Origin: Pseudobdellovibrionaceae bacterium
GTDB taxonomy: Bacteria > Bdellovibrionota > Bdellovibrionia > Bdellovibrionales > UBA1609
NCBI GenBank assembly: GCA_020635075.1
Contig: JACKAM010000002.1
Span: 1 to 64,000 of the forward strand
Reading direction: 5' to 3'
Length of the DNA stretch: 64,000 nucleotides
Each line of letters starts with the position of its first letter. Position 1 is the stretch's first letter. The translations under genes were made by a program, and so were the position numbers. This document shows positions 51,927 through 59,038 of this stretch, piece after piece. A model generated the notes under the pieces. The model saw only the letters and a program-made list of their open reading frames with translations. It made no database searches and was not told the origin of the DNA.

Positions 51927-52469
51927 TTACTTACCAGCCGACTTACCAGCTTTACGGCGGATATGCTCATCAGAGTACTTAACACCTTTGCCAAGATAGG
52001 GCTCTGGTGGACGGAAACTTCTGATTTTAGCAGCCACCTGGCCCACCTTACTACGGTCGGCACCGGTCACCATAACTGTCGTGTTCTTTTCAACTTTAAT
52101 CTCAATCCCATCGGGAATCGGAAATTTGATGGGATGACTGTAACCAAGGTTCATCTCCAGAGTCTTTCCAGAAACTGAAGCCCGATATCCTACACCATTC
52201 AATATCAGCTCGCGAGACCAGCCCTTAGACACACCTGTCACGGCGTTCTGCACCAGAGCACGGAACAGCCCATGGTAAGCTCTGGTCTGTGGCTCGTCAT
52301 TTTCACGAGTCAGAATGATCTGATCTCCTTCGATCTTGGCCTTAATCACCGGCTTCATTGGGACCGTCAAGGTCGACTTCCCGCCCTTAACAACGATCTC
52401 ATTGGCAGGTGTCACCGACACCTGAACGCCGCTGTCAAAAAATACTGGAGCTTTTCCTACACGTGACAT
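51927..52469 (-). CDS. rplF: 50S ribosomal protein L6
   Basis: 180 residues: MSRVGKAPVFFDSGVQVSVT, VKGGKSTLTVPM, RALVQNAVTGVSKGWSRELI, GVGYRASVSGKTLEMNLGYS, and the C-terminal rRNA-binding EPYLGKGVKYSDEHIRRKAG. A complete two-domain L6. Confidence 0.98.
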   Translation of the reverse strand: MSRVGKAPVFFDSGVQVSVTPANEIVVKGGKSTLTVPMKPVIKAKIEGDQIILTRENDEPQTRAYHGLFRALVQNAVTGVSKGWSRELILNGVGYRASVSGKTLEMNLGYSHPIKFPIPDGIEIKVEKNTTVMVTGADRSKVGQVAAKIRSFRPPEPYLGKGVKYSDEHIRRKAGKSAGK

Positions 52470-52481
52470 AGCTAATTCCTA

Positions 52482-52871
52482 TCACCAAATCTTACACAAA
52501 ACTTCGCCACCAACTTTAATCTTGGTTGCGTCATCACCGCTCAAAATGCCCTTATTGGTGCTCAATACAACCAAGCCAAATCCGGAGCGAACCTGAGGGA
52601 TGTCATCAGACTTCACATACATCCGCCTACCTGGACGACTCACCCGAGAGACATTGGTGATCGCATGTTTGCCATTCTCCATATACTTCAGGTAAACGCG
52701 CATCACTCCCTGGCGGCCATCCTTCGCAACTTTAAAGCTACGAATATAACCGTTGTCCTGGAGGATCTGAGCAAGACCCACACGCATATTGGAGCTAGGC
52801 ACATCCACTTTGTCGTGCTTTGCCAAGCCAGCGTTCCGAACTCGAGTCAGAAATTCACCGATCGTATCCAT
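52482..52871 (-). CDS. rpsH: 30S ribosomal protein S8
   Basis: 129 residues: MDTIGEFLTRVRNAGLAKHD, VPSSNMRVGLAQILQDNGYI, and the C-terminal VLSTNKGILSGDDATKIKVG GEVLCKIW segment (written in two parts). In E. coli S8 represses the spc operon at rplE mRNA; whether that holds here is unknown. rpsN is missing between rplE and this gene (gap 20 bases). Confidence 0.98.
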   Translation of the reverse strand: MDTIGEFLTRVRNAGLAKHDKVDVPSSNMRVGLAQILQDNGYIRSFKVAKDGRQGVMRVYLKYMENGKHAITNVSRVSRPGRRMYVKSDDIPQVRSGFGLVVLSTNKGILSGDDATKIKVGGEVLCKIW

Positions 52872-52891
52872 TCAAATCATCTCCTCAACAG

Positions 52892-53434
52892 TTATCTCTT
52901 CCTAAAAGGCATACCCAGAGCTTCCAACAAAGCCCGGCCGTCCGCATCGTTCTCAGCAGTTGTGCATATGGTGATGCTCAAACCGCGGATCTTATCCACC
53001 CTGTCGTAGTCAATCTCGGGAAATACAATCTGTTCCTTAAGGCCCATGTTGTAGTTTCCACGTCCATCAAATCCCTTGGGTGACAGACCACGGAAGTCAC
53101 GCACCTTAGGAATAGACACATGAATCAAACGCTCCAAAAAGGCCCACATGCGATCGCGACGCAAAGTCACCCGCGCACCGAGAGGCATTCCTTCACGCAA
53201 CTTAAAGTTGGCGATGGATTTCTTGGACTTCGTGATGACTGCCTTTTGACCCGCAATCAAGGTCAACTCGTCAGCCATAGTCTCGAGAATCTTTGGGTTT
53301 TTGACAGCTTCACCAGTGGTGACGTTCAAAACAATCTTCTCAAGAGCAGGAACTTGCATCACATTCTTTTTGCCCAGCTGCTTTGTCAGCGCGGACACTA
53401 TTTCAGTACTGTACTGTTCACTCATCGGTTTCAC
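52892..53434 (-). CDS. rplE: 50S ribosomal protein L5
   Basis: 180 residues from GTG 53432-53434, chosen because AGGAG is 7 bases upstream; GTG 53440 is too close to that site. VPALEKIVLNVTTGEAVKNP, LREGMPLGARVTLRRDRMWA, FLERLIHVSIPKVRDFRGLS and DYDRVDKIRGLSITICTTAE are clear. L5 binds 5S rRNA. The upstream neighbour is rplN with a gap of about 20 bases, so rplX is absent here. Confidence 0.97.
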   Translation of the reverse strand: MKPMSEQYSTEIVSALTKQLGKKNVMQVPALEKIVLNVTTGEAVKNPKILETMADELTLIAGQKAVITKSKKSIANFKLREGMPLGARVTLRRDRMWAFLERLIHVSIPKVRDFRGLSPKGFDGRGNYNMGLKEQIVFPEIDYDRVDKIRGLSITICTTAENDADGRALLEALGMPFRKR

Positions 53435-53454
53435 AGCCACACTCCTCTTTCAGA

Positions 53455-53823
53455 TCAAAGCACTTCAGGAGCAAGAGAAACAATCTTCAAAAACTGCTTC
53501 GCACGAAGTTCCCTTGCAACTGGGCCAAAAATACGAGTTCCAATCGGCTCCTTCTGAGCGTTAACCAGAACTGCTGAGTTTTCATCAAAACGAATGTGGC
53601 TGCCATCAGGGCGATTAATCTTGTGAATCGTCCGGACAATCACAGCTTTGGCCACATCGCCTTTTTTCACCTTAGAATTGGGCATGGCTTCTTTGATCGA
53701 CACCACTACGATGTCTCCAACTGAAGCGTAGCGACGCTTTGAACCGCCTAAGACCTTAATACACTGAACTTCTTTGGCGCCGGAGTTATCCGCCACCTTC
53801 ATTCTAGTCTGCATTTGAATCAT
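53455..53823 (-). CDS. rplN: 50S ribosomal protein L14
   Basis: 122 residues: MIQMQTRMKVADNSGAKEVQ, GGSKRRYASVGDIVVVSIKE, AVIVRTIHKINRPDGSHIRF, and GTRIFGPVARELRAKQFLKI. Overlaps the rpsQ stop by ATGA (53820-53823). Confidence 0.98.
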   Translation of the reverse strand: MIQMQTRMKVADNSGAKEVQCIKVLGGSKRRYASVGDIVVVSIKEAMPNSKVKKGDVAKAVIVRTIHKINRPDGSHIRFDENSAVLVNAQKEPIGTRIFGPVARELRAKQFLKIVSLAPEVL

Positions 53824-54119
53824 GACGGCACCGCCTCTGTGGCCTCAGCCTTTTCCAAAATCTGCTGAAGCTTCCAACGCTTGGTCTTGCTCAAAGCTCT
53901 GGATTCAAGGATCTTTACCTTGTCACCCACTTTGGCCTCATTCTTTTCATCATGTGCCTTAAACACGGTCGTCCGACGAACAAATTTTCCGTACTTCTCG
54001 TGACGAACCATGCGGTCAGCTTCAACTGTGATGGTCTTATCCATCTTGTCACTCACCACGCGGCCAACGACTTCATTTTTTCGTCCGCGCTCTTTTTTTA
54101 CCTTTGTCATTTCAGCCAT
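53820..54119 (-). CDS. rpsQ: 30S ribosomal protein S17
   Basis: 99 residues, N- and C-terminally a little longer than E. coli S17 (84). NEVVGRVVSDKMDKTITVEA, VRHEKYGKFVRRTTVFKAHD and GDKVKILESRALSKTKRWKL identify it. C-terminal tail ILEKAEATEAVPS is acidic. Confidence 0.97.
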   Translation of the reverse strand: MAEMTKVKKERGRKNEVVGRVVSDKMDKTITVEADRMVRHEKYGKFVRRTTVFKAHDEKNEAKVGDKVKILESRALSKTKRWKLQQILEKAEATEAVPS

Positions 54120-54130
54120 CTCAATTTACC

Positions 54131-54322
54131 TCACTGAGCCAATTTCATGCTAAGGGCTGTCTGGACACGAGCGATGTCTCGGCGCAAATCGCGGATCGAA
54201 ACAGGGCTCGCTACCTGACCCAAAGAATGCTTCATATTGAGCTCAAAAAGTTCTTCACGCATTTGGCCCAAACGCTTACGTAACTCTTCAACTGTCAAAT
54301 CACGAATATCTGCGAATTTCAC
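54131..54322 (-). CDS. rpmC: 50S ribosomal protein L29
   Basis: 63 residues starting GTG 54320-54322: FADIRDLTVEELRKRLGQMR, ELFELNMKHSLGQVASPVSI, RDLRRDIARVQTAL. L29 sits near the exit tunnel where trigger factor and SRP dock. Starts 4 bases after the rplP stop. Confidence 0.97.
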   Translation of the reverse strand: MKFADIRDLTVEELRKRLGQMREELFELNMKHSLGQVASPVSIRDLRRDIARVQTALSMKLAQ

Positions 54323-54326
54323 CGCG

Positions 54327-54734
54327 CTACTCCCGAGCTAAGAATCGTGTCTTAAAAGGTAACTTATGAGCGGCAAGGCGAAAGGCCTCTTCGGCCTGCT
54401 CACGAGTAACACCATTGATCTCAAACAAAACCCGACCAGGCTTAATCATAGCTACCCAATACTCAGGGCTTCCTTTACCAGATCCCATCCGTGTTTCGGC
54501 TGGTTTCTTGGTGATTGGACGGTCAGGGAAAACTCTCAACCACAAATTCCCGCCCCGTTTTACAGAGCGGCTAATAGCAATACGGCCAGCCTCAAGTTGG
54601 CGAGCAGTCAGACGACCAGCTTGAGTCGCCATCAATCCGTAGTCTCCAAAAGAGATTGAACTTCCACGAGTTGCAAATCCCTTATAGCGGCCACGAAACT
54701 GCTTCCGCCATTTGACTCTTTTAGGACTTAACAC
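54327..54734 (-). CDS. rplP: 50S ribosomal protein L16
   Basis: 135 residues from GTG 54732-54734, which yields the standard N-terminus VLSPKRVKWRKQFRGRYKG; AGGAGG precedes it at 7 bases and it overlaps rpsC by 14 bases. A longer frame upstream is not L16. RAPITKKPAETRMG-like sequence (FPDRPITKKPAETRMGSGKG) and INGVTREQAEEAFRLAAHKL are present. Confidence 0.97.
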   Translation of the reverse strand: MLSPKRVKWRKQFRGRYKGFATRGSSISFGDYGLMATQAGRLTARQLEAGRIAISRSVKRGGNLWLRVFPDRPITKKPAETRMGSGKGSPEYWVAMIKPGRVLFEINGVTREQAEEAFRLAAHKLPFKTRFLARE

Positions 54735-55386
54735 GGTTCGCCTCCTCAATCTCACGGGCAGACAGTACATCTCCCCGATAAATCCATACCTTAACGCCAA
54801 TAATACCGTAAGCGGTCAGGGCTTCTGCAGTTCCATAGTCGATGTCTGCCCGCAGAGTGTGCAGAGGAACACTCTTTTCGTTGTACCATTCAGTCCGAGC
54901 GATCTCCGCTCCATCCAAACGGCCCGCAACCATGATCTTAATTCCACGAACACCACTGCGAACTGAAGCTGCCAGAGCCTTTTTAAGCGCCCGGCGCCAG
55001 GAAATCCGCTTCTCCAATTGGAGGGCAATGTTCTCAGCAACCAACTGAGCATCCAAATCAGGCTTACGAACCTCCTGGATGTTCAGGAAAACTTCATTCG
55101 GAGTGAGGCGCTGAATATCCGCCTTGAGAGCATCGATTCCAGTACCTTTTTTACCAATCACCACACCAGGACGAGCTGTTGAAATGATGATTTTAATCTT
55201 ATTTGCAGCACGCTCCATTTCGATTTTTGAAACGCCGGCATGCTTCAGTTTGGTCTTAATATACTTACGCAGCTTGAAATCTTCGTGAAGATTGGCCACG
55301 TACTGGGGTCCCTTCGCAAACCACCGGGAGTCCCAGGTTCTGATTACGCCAACTCTCAAACCAATTGGATTAACCTTCTGTCCCAC
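54721..55386 (-). CDS. rpsC: 30S ribosomal protein S3
   Basis: 221 residues starting GTG 55384-55386: MGQKVNPIGLRVGVIRTWDS, KH domain with ARPGVVIGKKGTGIDALKAD, RRALKKALAASVRSGVRGIK, and the C-terminal domain GIIGVKVWIYRGDVLSARE. S3 helps form the mRNA entry pore and helicase. Confidence 0.98.
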   Translation of the reverse strand: MGQKVNPIGLRVGVIRTWDSRWFAKGPQYVANLHEDFKLRKYIKTKLKHAGVSKIEMERAANKIKIIISTARPGVVIGKKGTGIDALKADIQRLTPNEVFLNIQEVRKPDLDAQLVAENIALQLEKRISWRRALKKALAASVRSGVRGIKIMVAGRLDGAEIARTEWYNEKSVPLHTLRADIDYGTAEALTAYGIIGVKVWIYRGDVLSAREIEEANRVKS

Positions 55387-55402
55387 GAATCCGCCTTCCT
55401 GA

Positions 55403-55735
55403 TTACTTCTCGTCTAGTACCAAGTTAATATGACTCAGCTTCTTCTTAACAGGAAATGCACGTCCCTGAGCCCGAGGACGGTATCTCTTCATGGTTGGAC
55501 CTTCATCCACATAAACTGTCTTCACATAGAGGTTATCAACATCGATGACCTGCTTTTGCTCAGCATTGGCCACAGCTGATTCAACCAGCTTCTTCAGAAG
55601 ACCTGCCGTCTTCTGCTTCATGAAAGCCAGGGTTCGAATGGCATCATTCACATCCATGCCACGAATCTCGTCCGCAACCAGGCGTGCCTTTTGTGCTCCA
55701 ACTCTTGCGTACCGCAAACTAGCTTTGACTTCCAT
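55403..55735 (-). CDS. rplV: 50S ribosomal protein L22
   Basis: 110 residues: MEVKASLRYARVGAQKARLV, LLKKLVESAVANAEQKQVID and the exit-tunnel hairpin TMKRYRPRAQGRAFPVKKKL. This hairpin is the site of macrolide-resistance changes in other bacteria; the sequence here looks unaltered. Confidence 0.98.
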   Translation of the reverse strand: MEVKASLRYARVGAQKARLVADEIRGMDVNDAIRTLAFMKQKTAGLLKKLVESAVANAEQKQVIDVDNLYVKTVYVDEGPTMKRYRPRAQGRAFPVKKKLSHINLVLDEK

Positions 55736-55748
55736 TTTGATCCTCTAC

Positions 55749-56030
55749 TTACTTCTTGGCGCCAGCAGCTTTTTTATCTGCATGACCCGTAAAATTTCTC
55801 GTAAGAGCAAATTCACCAAGCTTGTGACCAATCATGTTTTCAGTCACGTACACGGGGATAAATTTCTTGCCATTGTGAACCGCAAAGGTCAGTCCAACGG
55901 CTTCAGGGAGAATAGTGGAGCGACGAGACCAAGTCTTGATCACTTTCTTATCTCCACTGCTCAAGGCCTTACTGATCTTTTCCATCAGGTGATACTCAAC
56001 GTATGGACCTTTTTTTACCGATCTAGCCAC
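55749..56030 (-). CDS. rpsS: 30S ribosomal protein S19
   Basis: 93 residues from GTG 56028-56030: MARSVKKGPYVEYHLMEKIS, IKTWSRRSTILPEAVGLTFA, VHNGKKFIPVYVTENMIGHK, LGEFALTRNFTGHADKKAAG. Complete, with a short Ala/Lys tail. Confidence 0.98.
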   Translation of the reverse strand: MARSVKKGPYVEYHLMEKISKALSSGDKKVIKTWSRRSTILPEAVGLTFAVHNGKKFIPVYVTENMIGHKLGEFALTRNFTGHADKKAAGAKK

Positions 56031-56044
56031 AATTTGCTCCTCAA

Positions 56045-56869
56045 TTACTTCTTATTACGACGCTTAATAATCATCGAATCAGTTCGCTTGTTCTTGCGGG
56101 TTTTGGCGCCCTTACAAGGCTTACCCCAAGGAGTGACTGGATGATGACCTTTACCAACACCTTCACCACCACCCAATGGATGGTCGATCGGGTTCATTGC
56201 CATACCGCGAACCGCAGGGCGCTTACCCTTCCAACGATTACGACCAGCTTTACCAATTTTTACGTTCTCATTATCTGTATTGCCGACCTGTCCAATAGTG
56301 GCGCGACATTCGGACATGACCTGGCGAACCTCACCTGAGGGAAGCTTAACCTGGCAGTATTGACCAAGCTTAGCCACCAATGTCGCCGCAACACCAGCGC
56401 CACGAACCATTTGACCACCTTTTCCGGGTCTCATTTCAATATTGTGAATAGTCGTGCCGGTCGGGATAGCTTTCAAAGGCAGAGAATTACCTGGCTTGAT
56501 GTCAGCATCAGCCGAGGAAATCACCTGATCACCCACTTTGAGGCCAACTGGAGCCAAAATATAGGCCTTTGCGCCGTCGTCATAAACAATCAGAGCAATT
56601 CGGCAAGTACGATTTGGATCGTACTCAATTGCAGCCACAGTCGCAGGAATGTTTTCCTTTGCTCTCTTAAAATCAATCACTCGATAACGACGCTTATGAC
56701 CTCCGCCCTTATGGCGCATTGTGATCATACCGTGGTTATTGCGAGCCGCCTTCTTCTTTAATGGCTCAAGTAGGGACTTCTCAGGAGTCGTCTTAGTGAT
56801 CTCAGAAAAGTCGTATCCAGAGCTGTTACGACGGCCGGGACTACGGGGTTTAAAAACCTTGATTCCCAT
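56045..56869 (-). CDS. rplB: 50S ribosomal protein L2
   Basis: 274 residues: MGIKVFKPRSPGRRNSSGYD, MRHKGGGHKRRYRVIDFKRA, GDQVISSADADIKPGNSLPL, VRGAGVAATLVAKLGQYCQV and NPIDHPLGGGEGVGKGHHPV, the last containing the His implicated near the peptidyl-transferase centre. Confidence 0.98.
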   Translation of the reverse strand: MGIKVFKPRSPGRRNSSGYDFSEITKTTPEKSLLEPLKKKAARNNHGMITMRHKGGGHKRRYRVIDFKRAKENIPATVAAIEYDPNRTCRIALIVYDDGAKAYILAPVGLKVGDQVISSADADIKPGNSLPLKAIPTGTTIHNIEMRPGKGGQMVRGAGVAATLVAKLGQYCQVKLPSGEVRQVMSECRATIGQVGNTDNENVKIGKAGRNRWKGKRPAVRGMAMNPIDHPLGGGEGVGKGHHPVTPWGKPCKGAKTRKNKRTDSMIIKRRNKK

Positions 56870-56871
56870 CC

Positions 56872-57150
56872 TTATGCTCCCTCAAACAATGTGATTTTCT
56901 CGCCCGGAGCCAGTTTGACCATAGCCTTTTTCCAGTACTGCACCCGGCCTTGCCCCAAACGGTTCCGACGAGCTCTGCCACGACATACAGCTGTGCGGAC
57001 AGAATCCACCTTCACGCGGAAGAACTTTTCAACCGCATCTTTGATCTGGTTCTTATTTGCCTCCCGATCTACTTCAAAAACATAGATCCCCGCTTCGTTC
57101 AGCGCGCTATTTTTCTCAGTAATCAGGGGCCTTTTAATCACGTAATACAT
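56872..57150 (-). CDS. rplW: 50S ribosomal protein L23
   Basis: 92 residues from ATG 57148-57150, giving MYYVIKRPLITEKNSALNEA, YVFEVDREANKNQIKDAVEK, VDSVRTAVCRGRARRNRLGQ. GGGGAACTGAC precedes it and the rplD stop is one base upstream, so a longer frame into rplD is rejected. L23 is the docking site at the exit tunnel. Confidence 0.97.
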   Translation of the reverse strand: MYYVIKRPLITEKNSALNEAGIYVFEVDREANKNQIKDAVEKFFRVKVDSVRTAVCRGRARRNRLGQGRVQYWKKAMVKLAPGEKITLFEGA

Positions 57151-57151
57151 G

Positions 57152-57781
57152 TCAGTTCCCCACTCCACATCGGGCAGCGATCTTATCAACCGAGTCCTTT
57201 GTGATGATGGCATAGTCATACTTTAACAAATCAAATACGTTCATTCCCTCGGTGCCGTAGTAACGTACTTTGGGCAGGTTGCGGGCAGCACGAGAGAATA
57301 GGTCGTTCTTCTCGCCAGTGATCAATACGGCCTTCTCAACGCCAAAACTCTTCAGACGCTTGGCCAACTCGTTGGTCTTGCCGGCTTCAGAACCCATATC
57401 CTCAATAATGGCCAACTTGCCTTCTTTCAAAAGAAGAGACAGAGCTGAGCGCAAGCCCATTTGCTTCACCTTTTTAGGTAAAGTGTAGGAGTAATTGCGG
57501 GGGTTCGGCCCAAAGGTGATTCCGCCACCTTCCATCAAAGGTGAGCGGCTAGAACCTTGCCGAGCATTACCTGTACCCTTTTGTTTAAATGGCTTTTTGC
57601 CACCACCACTCACTTCAGCTCGGGTCTTGGCTTTGTGAGTTCCGGAGCGACGACTCGCCAACTGCCACTTAACAACTTCATGAAGGATATCTTTGCGCAC
57701 GGGGGCTTCGAAAACCACCGGGCTCAAATCAACTTCACCTACTTTTTTCTTGCTCCAATTAAGGACATCTACAGTTGCCAT
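57152..57781 (-). CDS. rplD: 50S ribosomal protein L4
   Basis: 209 residues: VLNWSKKKVGEVDLSPVVFE, KTRAEVSGGGKKPFKQKGTG, NARQGSSRSPLMEGGGITFG, and LLKYDYAIITKDSVDKIA. In E. coli L4 feeds back on the S10 operon leader; a structured leader lies ahead of rpsJ here, but its response to L4 is untested. Confidence 0.98.
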   Translation of the reverse strand: MATVDVLNWSKKKVGEVDLSPVVFEAPVRKDILHEVVKWQLASRRSGTHKAKTRAEVSGGGKKPFKQKGTGNARQGSSRSPLMEGGGITFGPNPRNYSYTLPKKVKQMGLRSALSLLLKEGKLAIIEDMGSEAGKTNELAKRLKSFGVEKAVLITGEKNDLFSRAARNLPKVRYYGTEGMNVFDLLKYDYAIITKDSVDKIAARCGVGN

Positions 57782-57782
57782 A

Positions 57783-58454
57783 TTACACTTTCACCAGTTT
57801 GACGATTGTGTTGCGGGCACCGGGAACGGCTCCCCTAACAAACAAAACACCCTCTTTGGCATCCACATCTACAACCTGCAAGTTGCGAGTTGTGACGTTA
57901 ACAAAACCATAGTGACCGGGCATTTTCCGACCAGGCATTACACGGGCCGGCTCTTTATTATTACCGATAGATCCAGGACGACGATGAGTGCCGGATCCGT
58001 GAGAGGCGCGGCCTCCACCAAAATCCCAGCGCTTCATGACACCAGCAAAACCACGTCCCTTGGTGCGAGCTGTGACGTTGATTGTGTCACCAGCAGACAG
58101 ACTATTAATGTCGATCTTCTGACCCACTTCAATTCCCTCAGGGAGATCCTGACGAAACTCGCGAATGAACTCAGCACCGTTCTCAAAGCCAGCCTTGCTC
58201 AAGTGGTTCTTTGCGGCGTTGGTTGTACGAGAAGCTCTTTTGCTTCCGCAGGCGATTTGAACTGCAGTGTACCCGTCTTTGTCCTCGGTCTTAATCTGGG
58301 AAATAACCCATGGACGGTACTGCAACAAGGTGACAGGAACCGCTTCACCGTTTTCAAAAATCGTGGACATGCCGAGTTTGAACGCAAAAAGGCCGTTGAG
58401 CTTTACGCCTTCGGCTTGTTGCTGTTCGTTTGTGTTTTCTACCTCAGCGCTCAT
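57783..58454 (-). CDS. rplC: 50S ribosomal protein L3
   Basis: 223 residues. After an unusual acidic/Gln-rich start of about 20 residues (MSAEVENTNEQQQAEGVKLN) comes LFAFKLGMSTIFENGEAVPV, then TKGRGFAGVMKRWDFGGGRA, SHGSGTHRRPGSIGNNKEPA and RVMPGRKMPGHYGFVNVTT. L3 nucleates 50S assembly. The ATG follows the rpsJ stop by 12 bases. Confidence 0.97.
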   Translation of the reverse strand: MSAEVENTNEQQQAEGVKLNGLFAFKLGMSTIFENGEAVPVTLLQYRPWVISQIKTEDKDGYTAVQIACGSKRASRTTNAAKNHLSKAGFENGAEFIREFRQDLPEGIEVGQKIDINSLSAGDTINVTARTKGRGFAGVMKRWDFGGGRASHGSGTHRRPGSIGNNKEPARVMPGRKMPGHYGFVNVTTRNLQVVDVDAKEGVLFVRGAVPGARNTIVKLVKV

Positions 58455-58466
58455 CGTAATACTCCA

Positions 58467-58784
58467 TTACTCAGCTGATAATTTAATTTCCACATCAACA
58501 CCCGCAGACAGGTCCAGCTTCATCAACTGATCAATGGTCTGCTGAGTGGGCTCAAGAATGTCGAGCAAACGCTTATGCGTACGGATTTCAAACTGCTCGC
58601 GAGACTTTTTATCGACGTGAGGAGAGCGCAAAACTGTGTAGCGGTTAATCGATGTCGGCAATGGAATCGGGCCGGCTACGCGAGCACCTGTTCTTCTGGC
58701 CGTGTCCACGATTTCACGAGTGGATTGATCCAGAAGCTTGTGATCAAAGGCTCTCAAACGAATACGAATCTTTTGACTCTGCAT
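58467..58784 (-). CDS. rpsJ: 30S ribosomal protein S10
   Basis: 105 residues: QKIRIRLRAFDHKLLDQSTR, EIVDTARRTGARVAGPIPLP, TSINRYTVLRSPHVDKKSRE. In E. coli S10 (NusE) also works in antitermination. First gene of the S10-spc-alpha supercluster, with its own promoter about 160 bases upstream. Confidence 0.98.
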   Translation of the reverse strand: MQSQKIRIRLRAFDHKLLDQSTREIVDTARRTGARVAGPIPLPTSINRYTVLRSPHVDKKSREQFEIRTHKRLLDILEPTQQTIDQLMKLDLSAGVDVEIKLSAE

Positions 58785-58936
58785 AACTCTCTCACTTTGG
58801 CTTAAAGACTCACCAAATTGTTAAAAAGACAAAGAAACCCCCTACTTAAGGGTCATCGACCTCCCAGTTTCGCGGCGAAATTTACTAATTTCAGCGACTT
58901 AGGAGTTTAAGACCCAAGGACGTATGGGGCTACAAG
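58785..58936 (-). promoter_or_regulatory. Structured 5' leader of the S10 supercluster
   Basis: About 150 bases between the candidate promoter and rpsJ with no gene. On the minus strand it holds small hairpins: CCCA loop TGGG, TTTCG-CCG-CGAAA, and GGTC-GAT-GACC, followed by an AT-rich stretch and a purine-rich ribosome site. A ribosomal-protein autoregulatory leader is possible but I recognise no known class. Confidence 0.4.
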
Positions 58937-58942
58937 TCGGCG

Positions 58943-58972
58943 AGTATGCCCCTCGGCAATCTAGATTGTCAA
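58943..58972 (-). promoter_or_regulatory. Candidate sigma-70 promoter of rpsJ supercluster
   Basis: On the minus strand TTGACA (58967-58972, exact consensus), 18 bases, then CATACT (58943-58948, 4 of 6). It lies between fusA and rpsJ and separates the rpsL-rpsG-fusA block from the S10 block. Confidence 0.65.
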
Positions 58973-59038
58973 AGGAATTCACCAGAAATTTCCAATAGAA
59001 GAAGACCTGCAAATCCCCATAGACAGGGGTTTTGAGCC

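Noticed and set aside
53435..53454. A hidden rplX between rplN and rplE
   Set aside because: Only about 20 bases separate the two genes, far too little for L24.
55545..56144. A 199-residue plus-strand frame opposite rplV, rpsS and rplB
   Set aside because: Antisense to three certain ribosomal genes and without start signals.
57693..58478. A 261-residue plus-strand frame opposite rplD and rplC
   Set aside because: It is the mirror of two certain ribosomal protein genes and its composition is that of an antisense shadow.
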